Assembly (NCBI GenBank): GCA_026260175.1
Contig: JAKCWW010000249.1
Span: forward strand, 62,001-126,000
Origin: Reticulitermes lucifugus
Taxonomy: Eukaryota > Arthropoda > Insecta > Blattodea > Rhinotermitidae
DNA length: 64,000 nt
Direction: 5' to 3'
A program made the position numbers and the translations under genes. The notes under the pieces are model-generated. The model did no database searches. It worked only from the letters and a program-made list of their open reading frames with translations, and was not told where the DNA came from. Shown here one piece after another: positions 23,992-35,300 of this stretch (position 1 is the first letter of the stretch; each line of letters begins with the position of its first letter).

Positions 23992-24268
23992 GGAGAAGGG
24001 CCCCGCAGCAGAAGCTACGGACGCACCGCAGCCTTAAGACTTATTGTGCAATCCTTGTGATGATAATGAAGATGAACAATTTTTAATTTTTCCAAGTAAT
24101 GGAGCACAGGTGGAATGAAATGGACAGGGGAAAACCGAAGTACTCAGAGAAAATCTGTCCCAGTGTCACTTTGTCTACCACAAATCCGACATGGACCGAC
24201 CCAGGATCGAACTCGGGCCTCTGCGGTGGATGGCCGGCGACTAACCGCCTGAGCCATGGTACGGCCTG
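23992..24268 (-). mobile_element. SINE-B copy, near full length
   Basis: Minus strand: AGGCCGTACCATGGCTCAGG, CGGTTAGTCGCCGGCC (A-box region), CGAGTTCGATCCTGGG (B box), GTGGTAGACAAAGTGACACT, CTGAGTACTTCGGTTTTCCC, 'ccacctgtgctccatta' and the tail 'ctgctgcggggccct'. Same block order as the plus-strand copy at 6336. It has no open frame of note. Confidence 0.85.
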
Positions 24269-24700
24269 AGTTACTTAGTTACAAGCAGCGAACATTTTTC
24301 TTTTGTCTATTAGACTCATAGTTTCTTTCATTTTCTCCGTTGTAACATTGAGACTGATATCCTAAATCAATACCTACACTAACATTGGGCGTAAGAATGT
24401 GAAATGTACTTCATTGATTCATAAGACTAATAACCTTCATGTTCTATCAGAATTGAACCTTCAATGCTGCGAGAGAGCTGGCAATTAACATTTATACATA
24501 CTAACCTGGAATCTAACAAAGTAACTTACAAAGGATTTTTCTGTAGCAGTAAATCTCATGATATGTATTCGGGAGTTGCGCGGCAAGAAGCTGGGAGGCA
24601 ACACGAAGAAGGAGTTTTTGTTAATTTTGTTCTCTTTCTCCATACTAATACCAGGTTGGCACTTGGATCGGGCCACGACCCTTCCTTCCGAATATTTTTT

Positions 24701-24961
24701 TTCTGTGGCGCAACAGCCCAAATCGGGACTAGGCCGCCTCATTTTTGAGGTTTTACGTCACACACAACTAGATACACACACACACACACCCGGTACGACT
24801 CCACTGGACGAGTGATCAGCTCGTCGCAGAGACCGCTACCTACACAAAGCACAACAAACACAAGGGATGAACACCCATATCCTCACTGGGATTTGAACCC
24901 GCGACCCCAGCACTCATGTGGCTGCAGACCTACGCCTTAGAATGCACGGCCACCGAGATCA
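24701..24961 (-). mobile_element. SINE-C copy, near full length
   Basis: Minus strand: GATCTCGGTGGCCGTGCATT, AAGGCGTAGGTCTGCAGCC, GCTGGGGTCGCGGGTTCAAAT (B box GGGTTCAAATCCC), a variable segment, GGTAGCGGTCTCTGCGACG, AGTCGTACCGGGTGTG with a (TG)n run, and the 3' end CAAAAATGAGGCGGCC then GGGCTGTTGCGCC. The internal (CA)n at 24775-24789 is part of the element. Copies: 44278 and, interrupted by a gap, 42712. Confidence 0.85.
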
Positions 24962-26330
24962 TCTGTTTTTCCGAATAATTACCAGTTTGTTATAACTTAT
25001 GATCCGACCATCGATGTTACATATGCTTAATGTGAATAGAGTTAACGACAAACGGAACCACAGTGAATGCGTTTACATAAATGGAAATCCTTAAAACTAT
25101 CGAAACTTAACTGATTTGTACAATGTGACGTAATTTCCTCTTCTCTGTCCCGCCCGAAAAGGTGTGTTAGAAGAAAAGTGTAACTTTAAAAGTACTTATT
25201 TTTTCGCCATGTACTATAATTGTAATGCAATTAAAAGTGATATAGTCACACATCAACTTACCAATGTCACTTCTTATTACGCATTAATTCCTAAATGTTC
25301 CTGTCCTTGTACCGTAATATGAAACCCCATATGATGATCCAAAGGTATTAATAGATATATATGTGTTTTATGTACACGTAATAAAGAACGATATCCATAA
25401 ATTGTGCTCTGATTGAATTGCATTAGAGAGAGATCTGCGCTCTTCTGGTAGGTAGGTACATTACAGAGGTTTATTCTTCTTAATTTAGACACTTGAGTAT
25501 TGTTGATGTAAAACTATTTTAAGAGAAAATGTAGAATATTTAAAATTCTACGGGCATGGAAATAGAATCAGTCCAGTTAATTTCACAGTATGCTATAGCA
25601 GTTGGTTAACTACATTTCTTGTGTAAAAGTTGAAACATCTGTTAGAACAGCAGCCATCCGGTATAAAATTCATTACAAATAAACTGTAAACGTGCGTTAA
25701 ATTATGCGTAAGCGCGTAGTTGAAACCGTTTCCTCAAGAAGTCTTCCTGACTTAGGAGAGAATCACGGTGGAGTCAGGCGTAGTAACCAAGAAAACAGAT
25801 GGAATATGGATGTGGCTGCAGGAACCAACTAATTTATCATTGCGGAGGCTCATTAAGTGGGAATCCGCCGCGCAATGATCACCCGGGATTACGCTGGTGG
25901 TGACCTCTAGCGCAGAGTGGTTTGTGTATCACTTGTGACAGACCAGTGTACGTCCTCGGCCTCTTTCCATGGGTTGCGCTGCACCTGAGCTCCCGCCACT
26001 ACACTGTTCAAAACAGTTCCAGCTAAGGGAAGTTGTTTGTATTCCCTCTTCATCTATTCGAGTCTTTGTTTCTACCATCACCTCATGCTTCTATTTTTGT
26101 TCCTTCATTTTTTATTTTCATTTTATTTTATTTCATTTTTTCATTTTTTTTAATTCTACCAAACGGTAGCAGATAAGTTAGGCTAGCTTGCCTTCATTTT
26201 CGCAATCACGTTTCTCGGTAATGGAGGTGCTATTTAATTATCTTATATTGTAAGTGACGACGCCGTCAGTAAGTCAGATTACGTAGCGTCATTGGCAGGT
26301 TTGTTTTTTGAGTGATGACACTGATGGACT
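24962..26330. other. Stretch with no firm feature
   Basis: AT-rich apart from a more GC-rich patch near 25840-25990. That patch has a small inverted repeat, ATCATTGCGG (25837-25846) against CGCGCAATGAT about 20 bases later. No exon or tRNA could be supported. Confidence 0.4.
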
Positions 26331-26396
26331 TTGAAATGAAGTGGTCGTGACCTATTCCAGGTGCCGTCACAAAATGTGCCTGGAGGGACTGAGATA
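26331..26396 (-). mobile_element. SINE-D fragment
   Basis: GAAATGAAGTGGTCGTGACC, TTCCAGGTGCCGTCAC, TGTGCCTGGAGGGACTGAG on the plus strand match 41725-41775 in order and, from memory, the 3' body of a common insect SINE read in reverse. The tRNA head is absent. Confidence 0.55.
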
Positions 26397-26724
26397 TACA
26401 CGAATAATGTGACAAACTAGAGGTTTCTCAGCCGTCAGAAGCATTATCTCTTGACGCAATTGCTAGGGTAACTCAGTATCGGTTTATTGGGACAAAGGCA
26501 TTACTTGTAGTAAGGAGTGTTGTTGCTCTGGACCTCGGTACCTTAGTTCATGCGAGACTGTTCCCAGGTAAGAAAAACAGGGAGGAAGCTTCTGAATTTT
26601 ACTGAAGCCTGACCATTGATCTAGAATCCTGTTGCGGGAGTTCTTCTTGGGTATTTCCTATTGTCTTAATTAAAAATATAAGAATATAACAAGCCATAAA
26701 ACATAACATTATTGTTACTGCACA

Positions 26725-26749
26725 ATATATATATATATATATATATATA
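26725..26749. repeat. (AT)n microsatellite
   Basis: About 12 AT units; the mariner-type hairpin that follows inserted at its last TA. Confidence 0.9.
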
Positions 26750-26829
26750 CAGGGCATACACAAAATAATGGTGCGGTTTTAATAGTCTTCACTATTAAAA
26801 CCGCACCATTCTTTTGTGTATGCCCTGTA
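26748..26829. mobile_element. Mariner-type hairpin MITE, 78 bp
   Basis: CAGGGCATACACAAAA starts at 26750 and its reverse complement ends at 26827. The arms are 37 bp, differ at one position, and are separated by a 4-base loop CTTC. TA flanks both ends (26748-26749, 26828-26829). CAGGG ends and TA duplication are typical of Tc1/mariner elements. It has no coding capacity; the near-identity of the arms suggests a young insertion or selection by pairing. Confidence 0.85.
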
Positions 26830-29394
26830 TATCATTACTACTAGAATTTGAAAATTTAAAGCGACTTTTAGCTTGCAAAATAATCAGTTCTTATAACCCC
26901 ATAATTTGCTGGTATTTGTAAAATTTATTGTGAATGCCAATCCATTTCCCATTTCAGTATGACATATTCAGTGGTAAGGGATGCTACGTCGAAAGGAACA
27001 GCAAAGCTTCATGAAAAGTAAATGTACAGGACTTTTAAAATGTAACACGTAAGCTTTATTTTGCTACAAATTTTTATCCCTTAAAAATGGAAAATTCCAT
27101 GTTTATATTCACTGCTTTACTGCGAATATTTTATTTGAATCTCAAAAATTAGATATAAACATAGGATTTATTCTTTAAGATCGTCTCTCTATAGTATGAT
27201 TGCGTACAATTTGTATTTTATGTTCTGTTGGTTATAGCTCCAATGCTTATTTAATGTTTGTTGGTTATAGCTTCAAAATTTGAATTCTGTTTTATACTTG
27301 ATTATTTCATAATTTAAATAAATTTAAATTTATAGCAAACGTAATGAATAGTTACATAATTAAATACAACAAATTAAATTATTCAAATATGAACTGGATG
27401 TGGATCGCCACGCTGAATGTGGATGTGATATAGCGCTAAACCTTGTGAACTTGGTAAACAAATCGGGTACCGAACAATGCGAGGAGTGTCTTCATCATCC
27501 ATCTATAAACTGACCTGTATATTTATTTATAGAAAGAGTGGCGATTTGGACTTTGGTCCATGAACTTTCTGGACGTCCTTCTGTTGTGCTGTTCATTTGG
27601 CGTCCAATAACGACGTAACAAATCGAAGAAATCTAAGAATCGTCACTTTATCACCTGAACAAAGCATATTTATGTTTCTCATAAAAAATACATTAAAGCC
27701 TGATGCAAAATAGGCATGTTATTTCGTGTTTGTCCTCATAGCGAAGTGATGCATGCACTTAGTAAAATTTCTGAGACGTCAAAAATCTGCAAATTATTGC
27801 TGCTACTAATACTGATATCATGGTAGCAAGAGAGACTAATATGCAACATTGTGTTCGTTTTGGGAAGGCAATGGAGTTCAGAGAGTTAGTAGCCCTTAAA
27901 TGACAGGGGAATTAAAAGCAGAGACTTCAATAAATTTTTTAATAGTTAATATATACAGCTGATACAGCATCTTAATGTAACGAAATTTATGCGAACTCCA
28001 TCAATAAAATATTTACAACGGTCAACATTTTGTAACACAGATTCTGAAGTACACAATATAAGAAGAAACTGGAATTTCAACTGTCATGGAGTTAAGGAGT
28101 TTATTACGCACAGTAGCATTATGTTCCGAAAAATAATTTGTTAATTCAAATTGATTAAAAGAAGAGGAAAGAACTATCGCCTATTTGTAAGAATATTTAT
28201 TTCAATAATACGTGCAAATTCCTGCCATTGCTATATTACCAGAAGTTTATTATTATTATTATTATTATGTAATATTTGTTGTTGTTCCCAACAAGGAAGG
28301 CTATTCCAAACCTCGCAATTCAGAGGATTACAAAACTGTTTCCTTCCTTGTCTTTCCTGAGGAGAGGGCCGATTTTCTTCCCGAATCGTAATGTATAAAA
28401 TTTTATTTCAAACACGGTATGATAGACAAAGTCAAAAGATTGAATGATTTCAAATAGTGCTTTTACATTTAAACATTTCGGTTCGTAGAAAGGAGACGAC
28501 TGTGAAATGTATGCTAGAAAATATCGATGCTTTGATTTTACCCATAATGTAAAGTATCGGGCTTGTGCTTTACGTCAGGGCACGTAAAGCTGTCTTCTGT
28601 CGCTCCAAGTGATATAAGAGATGTGTAATTAAATTATGTTTTTAGGTACTTGGAACAAGTGTATTTTCCGAAAATGGACCAGAAATTTTACTTCACTCGC
28701 ATGGAGCCAAAATCGTATTAATGGCATTGATACTTTATCACCGCAAATGATGATTACAGTTTTTGCTGAACATTTTTATTGATACTGGACAGTAAACGGT
28801 TTAAACCGTAACAGACGTTGTTAATTAAGGTCAGAGGATAATTACACGTAACTTTTAAGGGACGTTTGCGATTTTGTATAAGTAGTTGTAGGTATATTTG
28901 TCATTATGCAACTGAACTCCAGACATATTTCTGCAAAATCGTAAATAGCTTCACGTTTATTTTGCTAAATGTGCACCATATCTAAAAATGTCGTATATGA
29001 ATGCCGCAGGTCTTATTAAGAACAATGCGTTATGTATTATACTGAATTTTTGTAAAATTTATTTTAAAACAGTGAAGATCTTTGAACGTCTTTTAACTTC
29101 GAATTTTTTTCGAATCGATGTCAACAAAAATTAAATTCGCTCTTCAACTCTTATTACAGATTTTCGATGCCGAATTTAAAAGTAATGCTTTGGTAGTGTG
29201 TCTTTCGGCGGAGTCTGTGTGCATGCTTTATAAATAAAATCAAGATTGAAAGTGTTCCTACTGATATTATAAATGCAACAGTTCTTCCTCACAAATAGTC
29301 TTAATTGTGTCTTACTTTAGCGGTCAGCATCCTTAACACCCTTCAGCACAAGCTGAGTGTTCGATCTATGTATCAGTCGGCTTTCTTAATCTTC
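26830..29394. other. Stretch with no firm feature
   Basis: About 2.5 kb of AT-rich DNA. It holds a (TTA)7 microsatellite at 28247-28268 and a short direct repeat GTTGGTTATAGCT (about 27228 and 27261). A tRNA-like GTGTTCGATCTATG near 29358 may be a separate SINE head scrap. No exon recognised. Confidence 0.4.
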
Positions 29395-29560
29395 TGTCTA
29401 GAATAAGACTCCGTACGCTAGGGATAAGCCCGTCGCGAGGCTTCTATCTATACACGTACAGGACAACACAAACACAGAAAAGATTCAAACATATATTCAT
29501 ATCTGATTGTGATTCGAAGCCACAGTCTGAGCCTTCGAGCACTAGAAGATAATACATGTC
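29395..29560 (-). mobile_element. SINE-C copy, old
   Basis: Plus strand order AAGACTCCGTACG, AAGCCCGTCGCGAGGC, 'ttctatctatacacgta', ACAACACAAACACAG, 'catatattcatatctgattg' and TGATTCGAAGCCAC follows the copy at 24701 (ACGACTCCAC, AGCTCGTCGCAGAG, ACAACAAACACAAGG, CCCATATCCTCACTGGG, ATTTGAACCCGCGACC). The divergence is strong. Both share a CAAACACA-rich middle missing from the copy at 44278, which suggests a subfamily. Confidence 0.6.
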
Positions 29561-30149
29561 TTAGACCAGGTTTCACTGTGATGTCTGTAAATATGTGCGG
29601 CGTAGATTCATATAAAGCCCAGAGTAAGGATTTCTACATTTATCATATCATAGCTGGCGAGTAACGTCTCTGGAACCTGTAAAGATTGAGTTATATTGGT
29701 CATTATAATATTATTTTGCTGAGGGACTGAGGAAAATATTTTATAACATATGTCCCCCAGGCCATGTTATAGGTCAGCAAGTGACATTAAAATGATATAG
29801 ATTAGATGAAAGAGAAAAAATATATTTCTTTAGGTTCCATTGGATTTCCTTATTAACTATGAAGAAAAATCAAAAACAGACTACACCAATGTCGCTTGTT
29901 CTGCTTAAGAAAAGAATTTTAATTAAAACAAGTGACTTTAAACAAGTCATTGAAATTACCTTTGGTACTCGTTGTTATATTTCGCTCATGACATTTTGAT
30001 TACGCGGAATAATGCATAAATAGTATAATACGGCAAAGAAATGTGTTTGATAGACTCTTTGTAATAAGTTTCATAGAATTGTAGGGTCCATATGGAATGC
30101 CTGCACCCTAGAGGAGAATGACGTTGAAAAACCGGGCAAGTGAAGTTTA

Positions 30150-30360
30150 ATTTGTGTGAAATAAAAAAAGGGATTGTGTGTCTGGTAGCGGGATTGGTTT
30201 GGCGTTCTCTGTGACGGTGTAGGTTGGCTGGTGTGACGGCTAGAGAAGGAGAAATATGGCGGCCCGCTGATGACGTATGCTCCTCAATCCGTCACTGCCA
30301 CGAACACTGCTCTGCTGGAATTGGATGGAGAGAAAGCTTTGGGGCCCAGGGGCTTGGTAA
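30150..30360 (+). promoter_or_regulatory. Candidate CpG-containing promoter with YY1-like motif and first exon
   Basis: This GC-richer patch stands out from its surroundings. AATATGGCGGC (30253-30263) fits the YY1/Pleiohomeotic consensus AAnATGGCGGC, which in animals often sits just downstream of transcription starts and around start codons. The ATG inside it opens only MAAR before a stop. The next ATG (30270) opens a frame that runs to TTG|GTAAGG at 30356/30357, a fair splice donor. A first exon of a host gene is therefore possible. No acceptor or second exon was found, and no protein family was recognised. It could equally be an unknown repeat. Confidence 0.3.
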
Positions 30361-31977
30361 GGGGAGGCTTAGCCTATAGGAAATTACATACACTCACAGG
30401 AAATAAAAACTATGACCTTTATTGTATTTGTACCCTATATGATGTCCATTGTAATAGAAATATATATCCTTTCCACCATTCATTCTACACCACATATGTA
30501 TAAAGATAATTAACGTTTGTAGCACGTCCAGTTTTTATGTTTTTCGTAGTGTTACCATAGTAACGTTTTTAGGAAGGGAACTTAACCGTGTGGTTAAAAT
30601 TATTATAATTTCTTTTTAAGAATCCTAGCTCTAAAAAGTTTAATTGAGCAGCATTGCTCTTAATGACCAAAAAAGTTGAAGTGAAAAAAATTTAATGATC
30701 ATAGCTGCGGAATCTTATCTCTCCCTACTATCGATCTAATTTATTTATCGCTTTTTATACCTTGCCATGAATTGTTTATGACTTTCTGGGAGAATATTAG
30801 GAGTTGAGCAGGCGACGTAAGGACATTAGCGATCAGAAAGTTTCAGTGAAAATTTGAATATCCTTTTACTGTCTCGTGAGTCTAAACTTAAGGCGTAGGA
30901 TCTACTTTAAATTTGATCTGTTAAATACTGATATACGTCTTTGCCGTTAAAGTTTATAAGGCATATCATTAGAATTATAAATTTATAAACAGTTTTACTT
31001 GTGCTTATGAAATATTGGAATACTTCAAATACTTTCAGTGAATTTATTCTTAAGCAAAACTGTGGACATTTACCGTCACTATGCAGCCTAATTCTGGACG
31101 AGAGCAGAGCGTGTTGCAGAAGCTGAGGATATCGTTATTGTCTCTATCAAGGTGAAGTGATAACCGAATGGCCCGTACGTAGTTTATGTATCTAGAAAAT
31201 GGAGAATAACGAGCTCCAAAACCTCAAGAATACAGCGAAAATAAACTCCAAGGAACGGAAGAGGCAAGTCAATCTTAGTATAAAATATGCAAATGTAACT
31301 TCCCCTTTTTCCAAAAGGTTCGCATGTCTCGTACTTCATAATACGGCGCTAAATGGTTCAGCTTACTATGTTGTGAATTTTACTCCGGATTCTCTGTTAC
31401 TACCACACAGAGAACACATAGCATCTCTATTACAAAGACAGGTATTTTACAGCTGTTAAGTGAAGCTGTTGCTGTTTATTCTGGGAATCATAAAAACCCG
31501 TTAACTCAGATACAGTCTGTGGGCAAAATGCAAAGTTCTTTAATGTTAAAGAAGGTGGCACCTGCTAGAGTAAGTACGGTGCTTCAGAGGGTTAATGTAT
31601 TATGTGAGTATTGCTATATTATATCTGGAGTTTTTTTTTCCACTTTGATAATTGTGTGAGTAATCCTGTTGTTGTTGTTGTTGTTGTTCACATTAATGAA
31701 ACAAAACCATCAAAACCCACTTTGTTAATATTGGTGTATATTAAACAAAATCACAACATATCCACGACACGTTTAGACCTTGTACATGGAGATAATAAGC
31801 ATTAAAATTTCATATTCATATGTATGGATACCACCATCCAGTAAAGGGTCAAACTGTAAAATTAAATTTAAGTAAATTCATTGCATAATAAAGAGCCTAA
31901 GCGATTACTTTATCCGATAGAACACAGACACATTCGTTTGTAAGTAAACAACCAACCGTCGATAGTACCACATAATC
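30361..31977. other. Stretch with no firm feature
   Basis: AT-rich with a (GTT)7 microsatellite at 31667-31688. An 86-codon frame at 31199-31459 begins with a lysine-rich segment but shows no domain. Confidence 0.4.
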
Positions 31978-32043
31978 ATGAAATACTTCAATCAATAATA
32001 AGACCGACGAATGCACTATATTTGACCAATTTTATTCTGGTCT

Positions 32044-32091
32044 ATTTCCCTACANNNNNNNNGGAACCTTTACGGTTCCATCATCAGGGGT
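32044..32091 (-). ncRNA. Hammerhead ribozyme-like motif, left arm, with gap
   Basis: Minus strand reads CCC-CUGAUGA-U-GGAACC-GUAAA-GGUUCC, then eight unresolved bases, then UGUA-GGG. The eight N correspond to the positions of GAAA and most of stem III. The partner arm has exactly eight bases there. The rest of the motif is intact. Confidence 0.65.
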
Positions 32092-32219
32092 TTGTATTAT
32101 GCTACCTGATATTTACATATCAAGAACAAATTCACAATATGTACAATTGTCTGTTGACAGTTATTGTACATATTGTGAATTTGTTCTTGATATGTAAATA
32201 TCAGGTAGCATAATACAAA

Positions 32220-32262
32220 CCCCTGATGATGGAACCGTAAAGGTTCCGAAACACATGTAGGG
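32220..32262 (+). ncRNA. Hammerhead ribozyme-like motif, right arm, best preserved
   Basis: Reads CCC (32220-32222)-CUGAUGA (32223-32229)-U-GGAACC-GUAAA-GGUUCC-GAAA (32248-32251)-C-ACAU-GUA (32257-32259)-GGG. Stem I is 3 bp, stem II 6 bp with a 5-base loop, stem III 2 bp (A-U, C-G) with loop ACAU. All invariant core residues are present, with one extra U after A9. Predicted cleavage is after the A of GUA. The tiny stem III is the form known from Penelope-like elements, where dimers can help cleavage. In a full-length element transcript the palindrome would compete by pairing the two arms. Confidence 0.82.
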
Positions 32263-32364
32263 AAATAGACCAGAATAAAATTGGTCAAATATAGTGCATT
32301 CGTCGGTCTTATTATTGATTTAAACAAAATGCACGGTGGTAATACTGTGAAACATGAAATACTT

Positions 32365-35300
32365 ATCTCACAAAATATAAAAGGAAGTACGATATTTACT
32401 TTTACTTATATTTCTATATAAATCCTGACTACGGCCCTCTTGGACCAAACCTTGTACCATATTGTTTACAGGACATGATTATAAAATAATATATTTTTGT
32501 CTAACGATAATGTTATTAAAGAGCAAATAGCATCTCGTAAAGTCACGAAATATCCCGCCTGATATAACCTCAGGTTGCGAATGGAGGACACTGCTTCCAG
32601 TTGCGGAGGGTAATAGTGAACATACTGAATAAGCAGTCGACTACAGCAGACGGTTGTAATCCTCCAGCTGGGATTGTTATACGAGGCCAACGACATCTCG
32701 CCGTAAGAAACGGCGTATAACGAAATATTATACAGGGCCTAGGACTTGGCAGGCTCTTATGGTCGCGGTAACAAACGTTCCGGTTCCGTGAAACGTAAAG
32801 AATTTCTTTAGTAAATCAGCAACTGACTAGCCTTAAGAAAGACTGTGCCCAGGGGGGTTAGTTAAACGATTCATAAATCAGGATCCAGAAATATTGGCGG
32901 TTTATAAAAGGCCTATAGGAAATAATTTATTGTAGACCTATCAATAAAACACAACATTTTTTCAAAACAATTTAGCCAGGCTAAGTATCTCTAATGTTAT
33001 TGAAGATATGTGTGATTTAAGAATTTGTTTTATAAAGTGACTACCCCCGATGCATTTTACTAAGTTTGTTGCTACTTAATCGAACTTTTATTACTTTTGC
33101 AGTAAAAGACCACAGCTAATGCAACTACGCTGAATGTTTTGTATTCTTACGTTAATTTTACGATACAAGGAATTAATAACCATTCATTTCGTCTATATTG
33201 GTGGTGTAGTTGTAATGATATACCTTAGAAACTAATTCGATGAAAGTCTTGCCAGTTCAGATTAAAGCTTTAATTTCTGTGATAATTGTTTTCTAAAATT
33301 CAATGAAATTAATGCAATATGTAATTGAACATATTGTCCCAGTGGTTTTATCGTGAACTCTGTCCTCTGATTCCGCTGCTGAGAGAACTAAGAAATATTA
33401 TGCTGTTTGAAAAGGAGATGTTGATATAGAATGAGGTTTCATGTAGAAGTGGAAAAGGGTTGGTGTAGTGGAAGGTTAGTGAAAGAGAAGAAGTAAGTAT
33501 CTCCAGAAGTCTGAGTGGCGCTAAAGAGAAATGGCTGTGGATTTGGTAGCATCATCACTAGAAACGACTGGCTTTCATCCGAGCTTCCAGAATCCTGATG
33601 TGGCAAGCAAATCTCTGCATGAATGCGCATGCATCTTGGTGGTGCCATTTATATTAGGCCTCCTTTGCTTGCAAAGAAGCAACCTCAGAAAGTACCATAG
33701 CATAGAGACTTGAAGAGAGTTGAAAGCCGTGAGCTTCGATCCTCCATTATGATATACGTAAGGAGGGGGCATGGACCTTTTGCATGAGTCGTGTCTGACG
33801 TCAGTATGAAGTAACTAGGAATGCTATTGAAACTGTGTATCTTCCACTAAAGGCATTATTATACTTCAATGTGTACATGTAACATGTGGAGTGATAGAGA
33901 GGAAGCTGGCTGAAGCAGTATAGCTTCTGAATTACATTTGGGAGGTGCCCGGTTCGAACTTCTGAAGGGACACTGATTGTGTCTTATTTATCAACAGTTG
34001 GGTTAGAATCTTCAATATTTCATAATAATATTTATTTATGAATAATGTTGGACAGTCTGTGTGTAAGGTCTTTATATGTATTTCTTCTGTTACCACAAAT
34101 ATCAATAGACTACAGATATATATCATCAGTCTTCCTACACGACTGCAACTCACAATTGTAAATTTAATACACCATTGTATAGTGCAAAACTCCTGCATGT
34201 CGGATGTCGTCGGTATATAACCAAAAATAAATAAAAGCACGTGACACATTAATCACTGAATAATGCCTGGCCCAAAGGCTGATGGTAAGAGCGGAAAGAA
34301 AAGTGGAAATGTTATGGTATGAATTACCTCCCATACATCTATGTTAAATGAGAAATTCCGACCTGGGTAAAATTTTGTATTGTTGTGTCATATGTAGCTG
34401 CTTAATGGCTTTAGTTGTCAGTGCAGATATTCCCAGATTACTAGAAGTAATGCAGGCCTAGAAGAGATGTAATGAGCACAACAAGAACTATCAATTATTA
34501 TTATGCGTAGGATTGTGTTATTTATTATGCAGTCTTCTGTAACACAAACCGCAATCCAATTAGCTGATTATCATAAAACCTTTCATGATTTAGATGAAGA
34601 GATTGTCACTCATGTAACGTAAACTGTTTGAAAAGTGAATGTCAGGATATGTGTAAACAACGGTGAGTATTATTAGGTATAATTTATGAAATAGAAGCGT
34701 TGACCATCGTTCTACAAACGTTGACAAGTTTATCTCACAATCGCATTACTTATAGAAGTATTAATGAACATCGATGACAAAAAACGTGCAATTTGTTGTT
34801 ACTTTAATATTTATTACCTACAGAGAGATAACCAGGCAAGGATAAGTACCAGATATAATCGCTTCATTAACACTACAGTTATGAAATGGGAATGGTTCCT
34901 AATTACTTACCACTGGCCAGTGAAATCTGGCAGGTAAGGTAAACATAAAGCTGTTCCTGTGCTTAATTACGCACCACGCCACAAAACCTTACGGGGTGTG
35001 GAGTTAACAGTTTCACGCAATTTGAACCTCTTCACTACATGGAGGTAATTGGAAGACTTCACGGCATGGCCGCATTACTTCTTTATATTTGCAATAAGAA
35101 GCCGAAGGGGCTGCTGATTCGTTGTAAAATCTGGCAGCCAATAACAGATTTTTCCTTGTGTTTAATCTTAAATTTTTCCATCTTCGTCTAACCATGAAAG
35201 AAATTGAAGTTAATTTATTAAAAATAAGTGAAATAACCAATAAACCTCAAGGACATGTGTGCCACTCCTATAAAGTGCGTTACTGTTTGCTCTGAACTCC

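Larger units (their letters stand above)
31978..32364 (-). mobile_element. Fold-back Penelope-like element, family B, young, with target duplication
   Basis: CATGAAATACTT flanks the insertion (31978-31989 and 32353-32364), a 12-bp target duplication. Bases 31990-32320 are a palindrome with arms of 158 bp and a 15-base loop holding CTGTTGACAG. All 150 comparable arm positions agree. Bases 32321-32352 are a 32-bp extension on the right only, whose minus strand holds CCGTGCATTTTG, as at 5664 and 37830, so this copy is inverted relative to the one at 5633. Each arm has a hammerhead-like core. Eight N bases (32055-32062) sit inside the left arm. Identical open frames on both strands are just the palindrome. 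Confidence 0.82.

Noticed and set aside
32022-32327. Two matching open frames on opposite strands (both containing TNFILVYFPT)
   Set aside because: They are the same sequence read from the two arms of the palindrome; no protein is implied.
34080-34125. Minus-strand CTGATGA near 34117
   Set aside because: The box is perfect but no stem II or GAAA follows; chance match.
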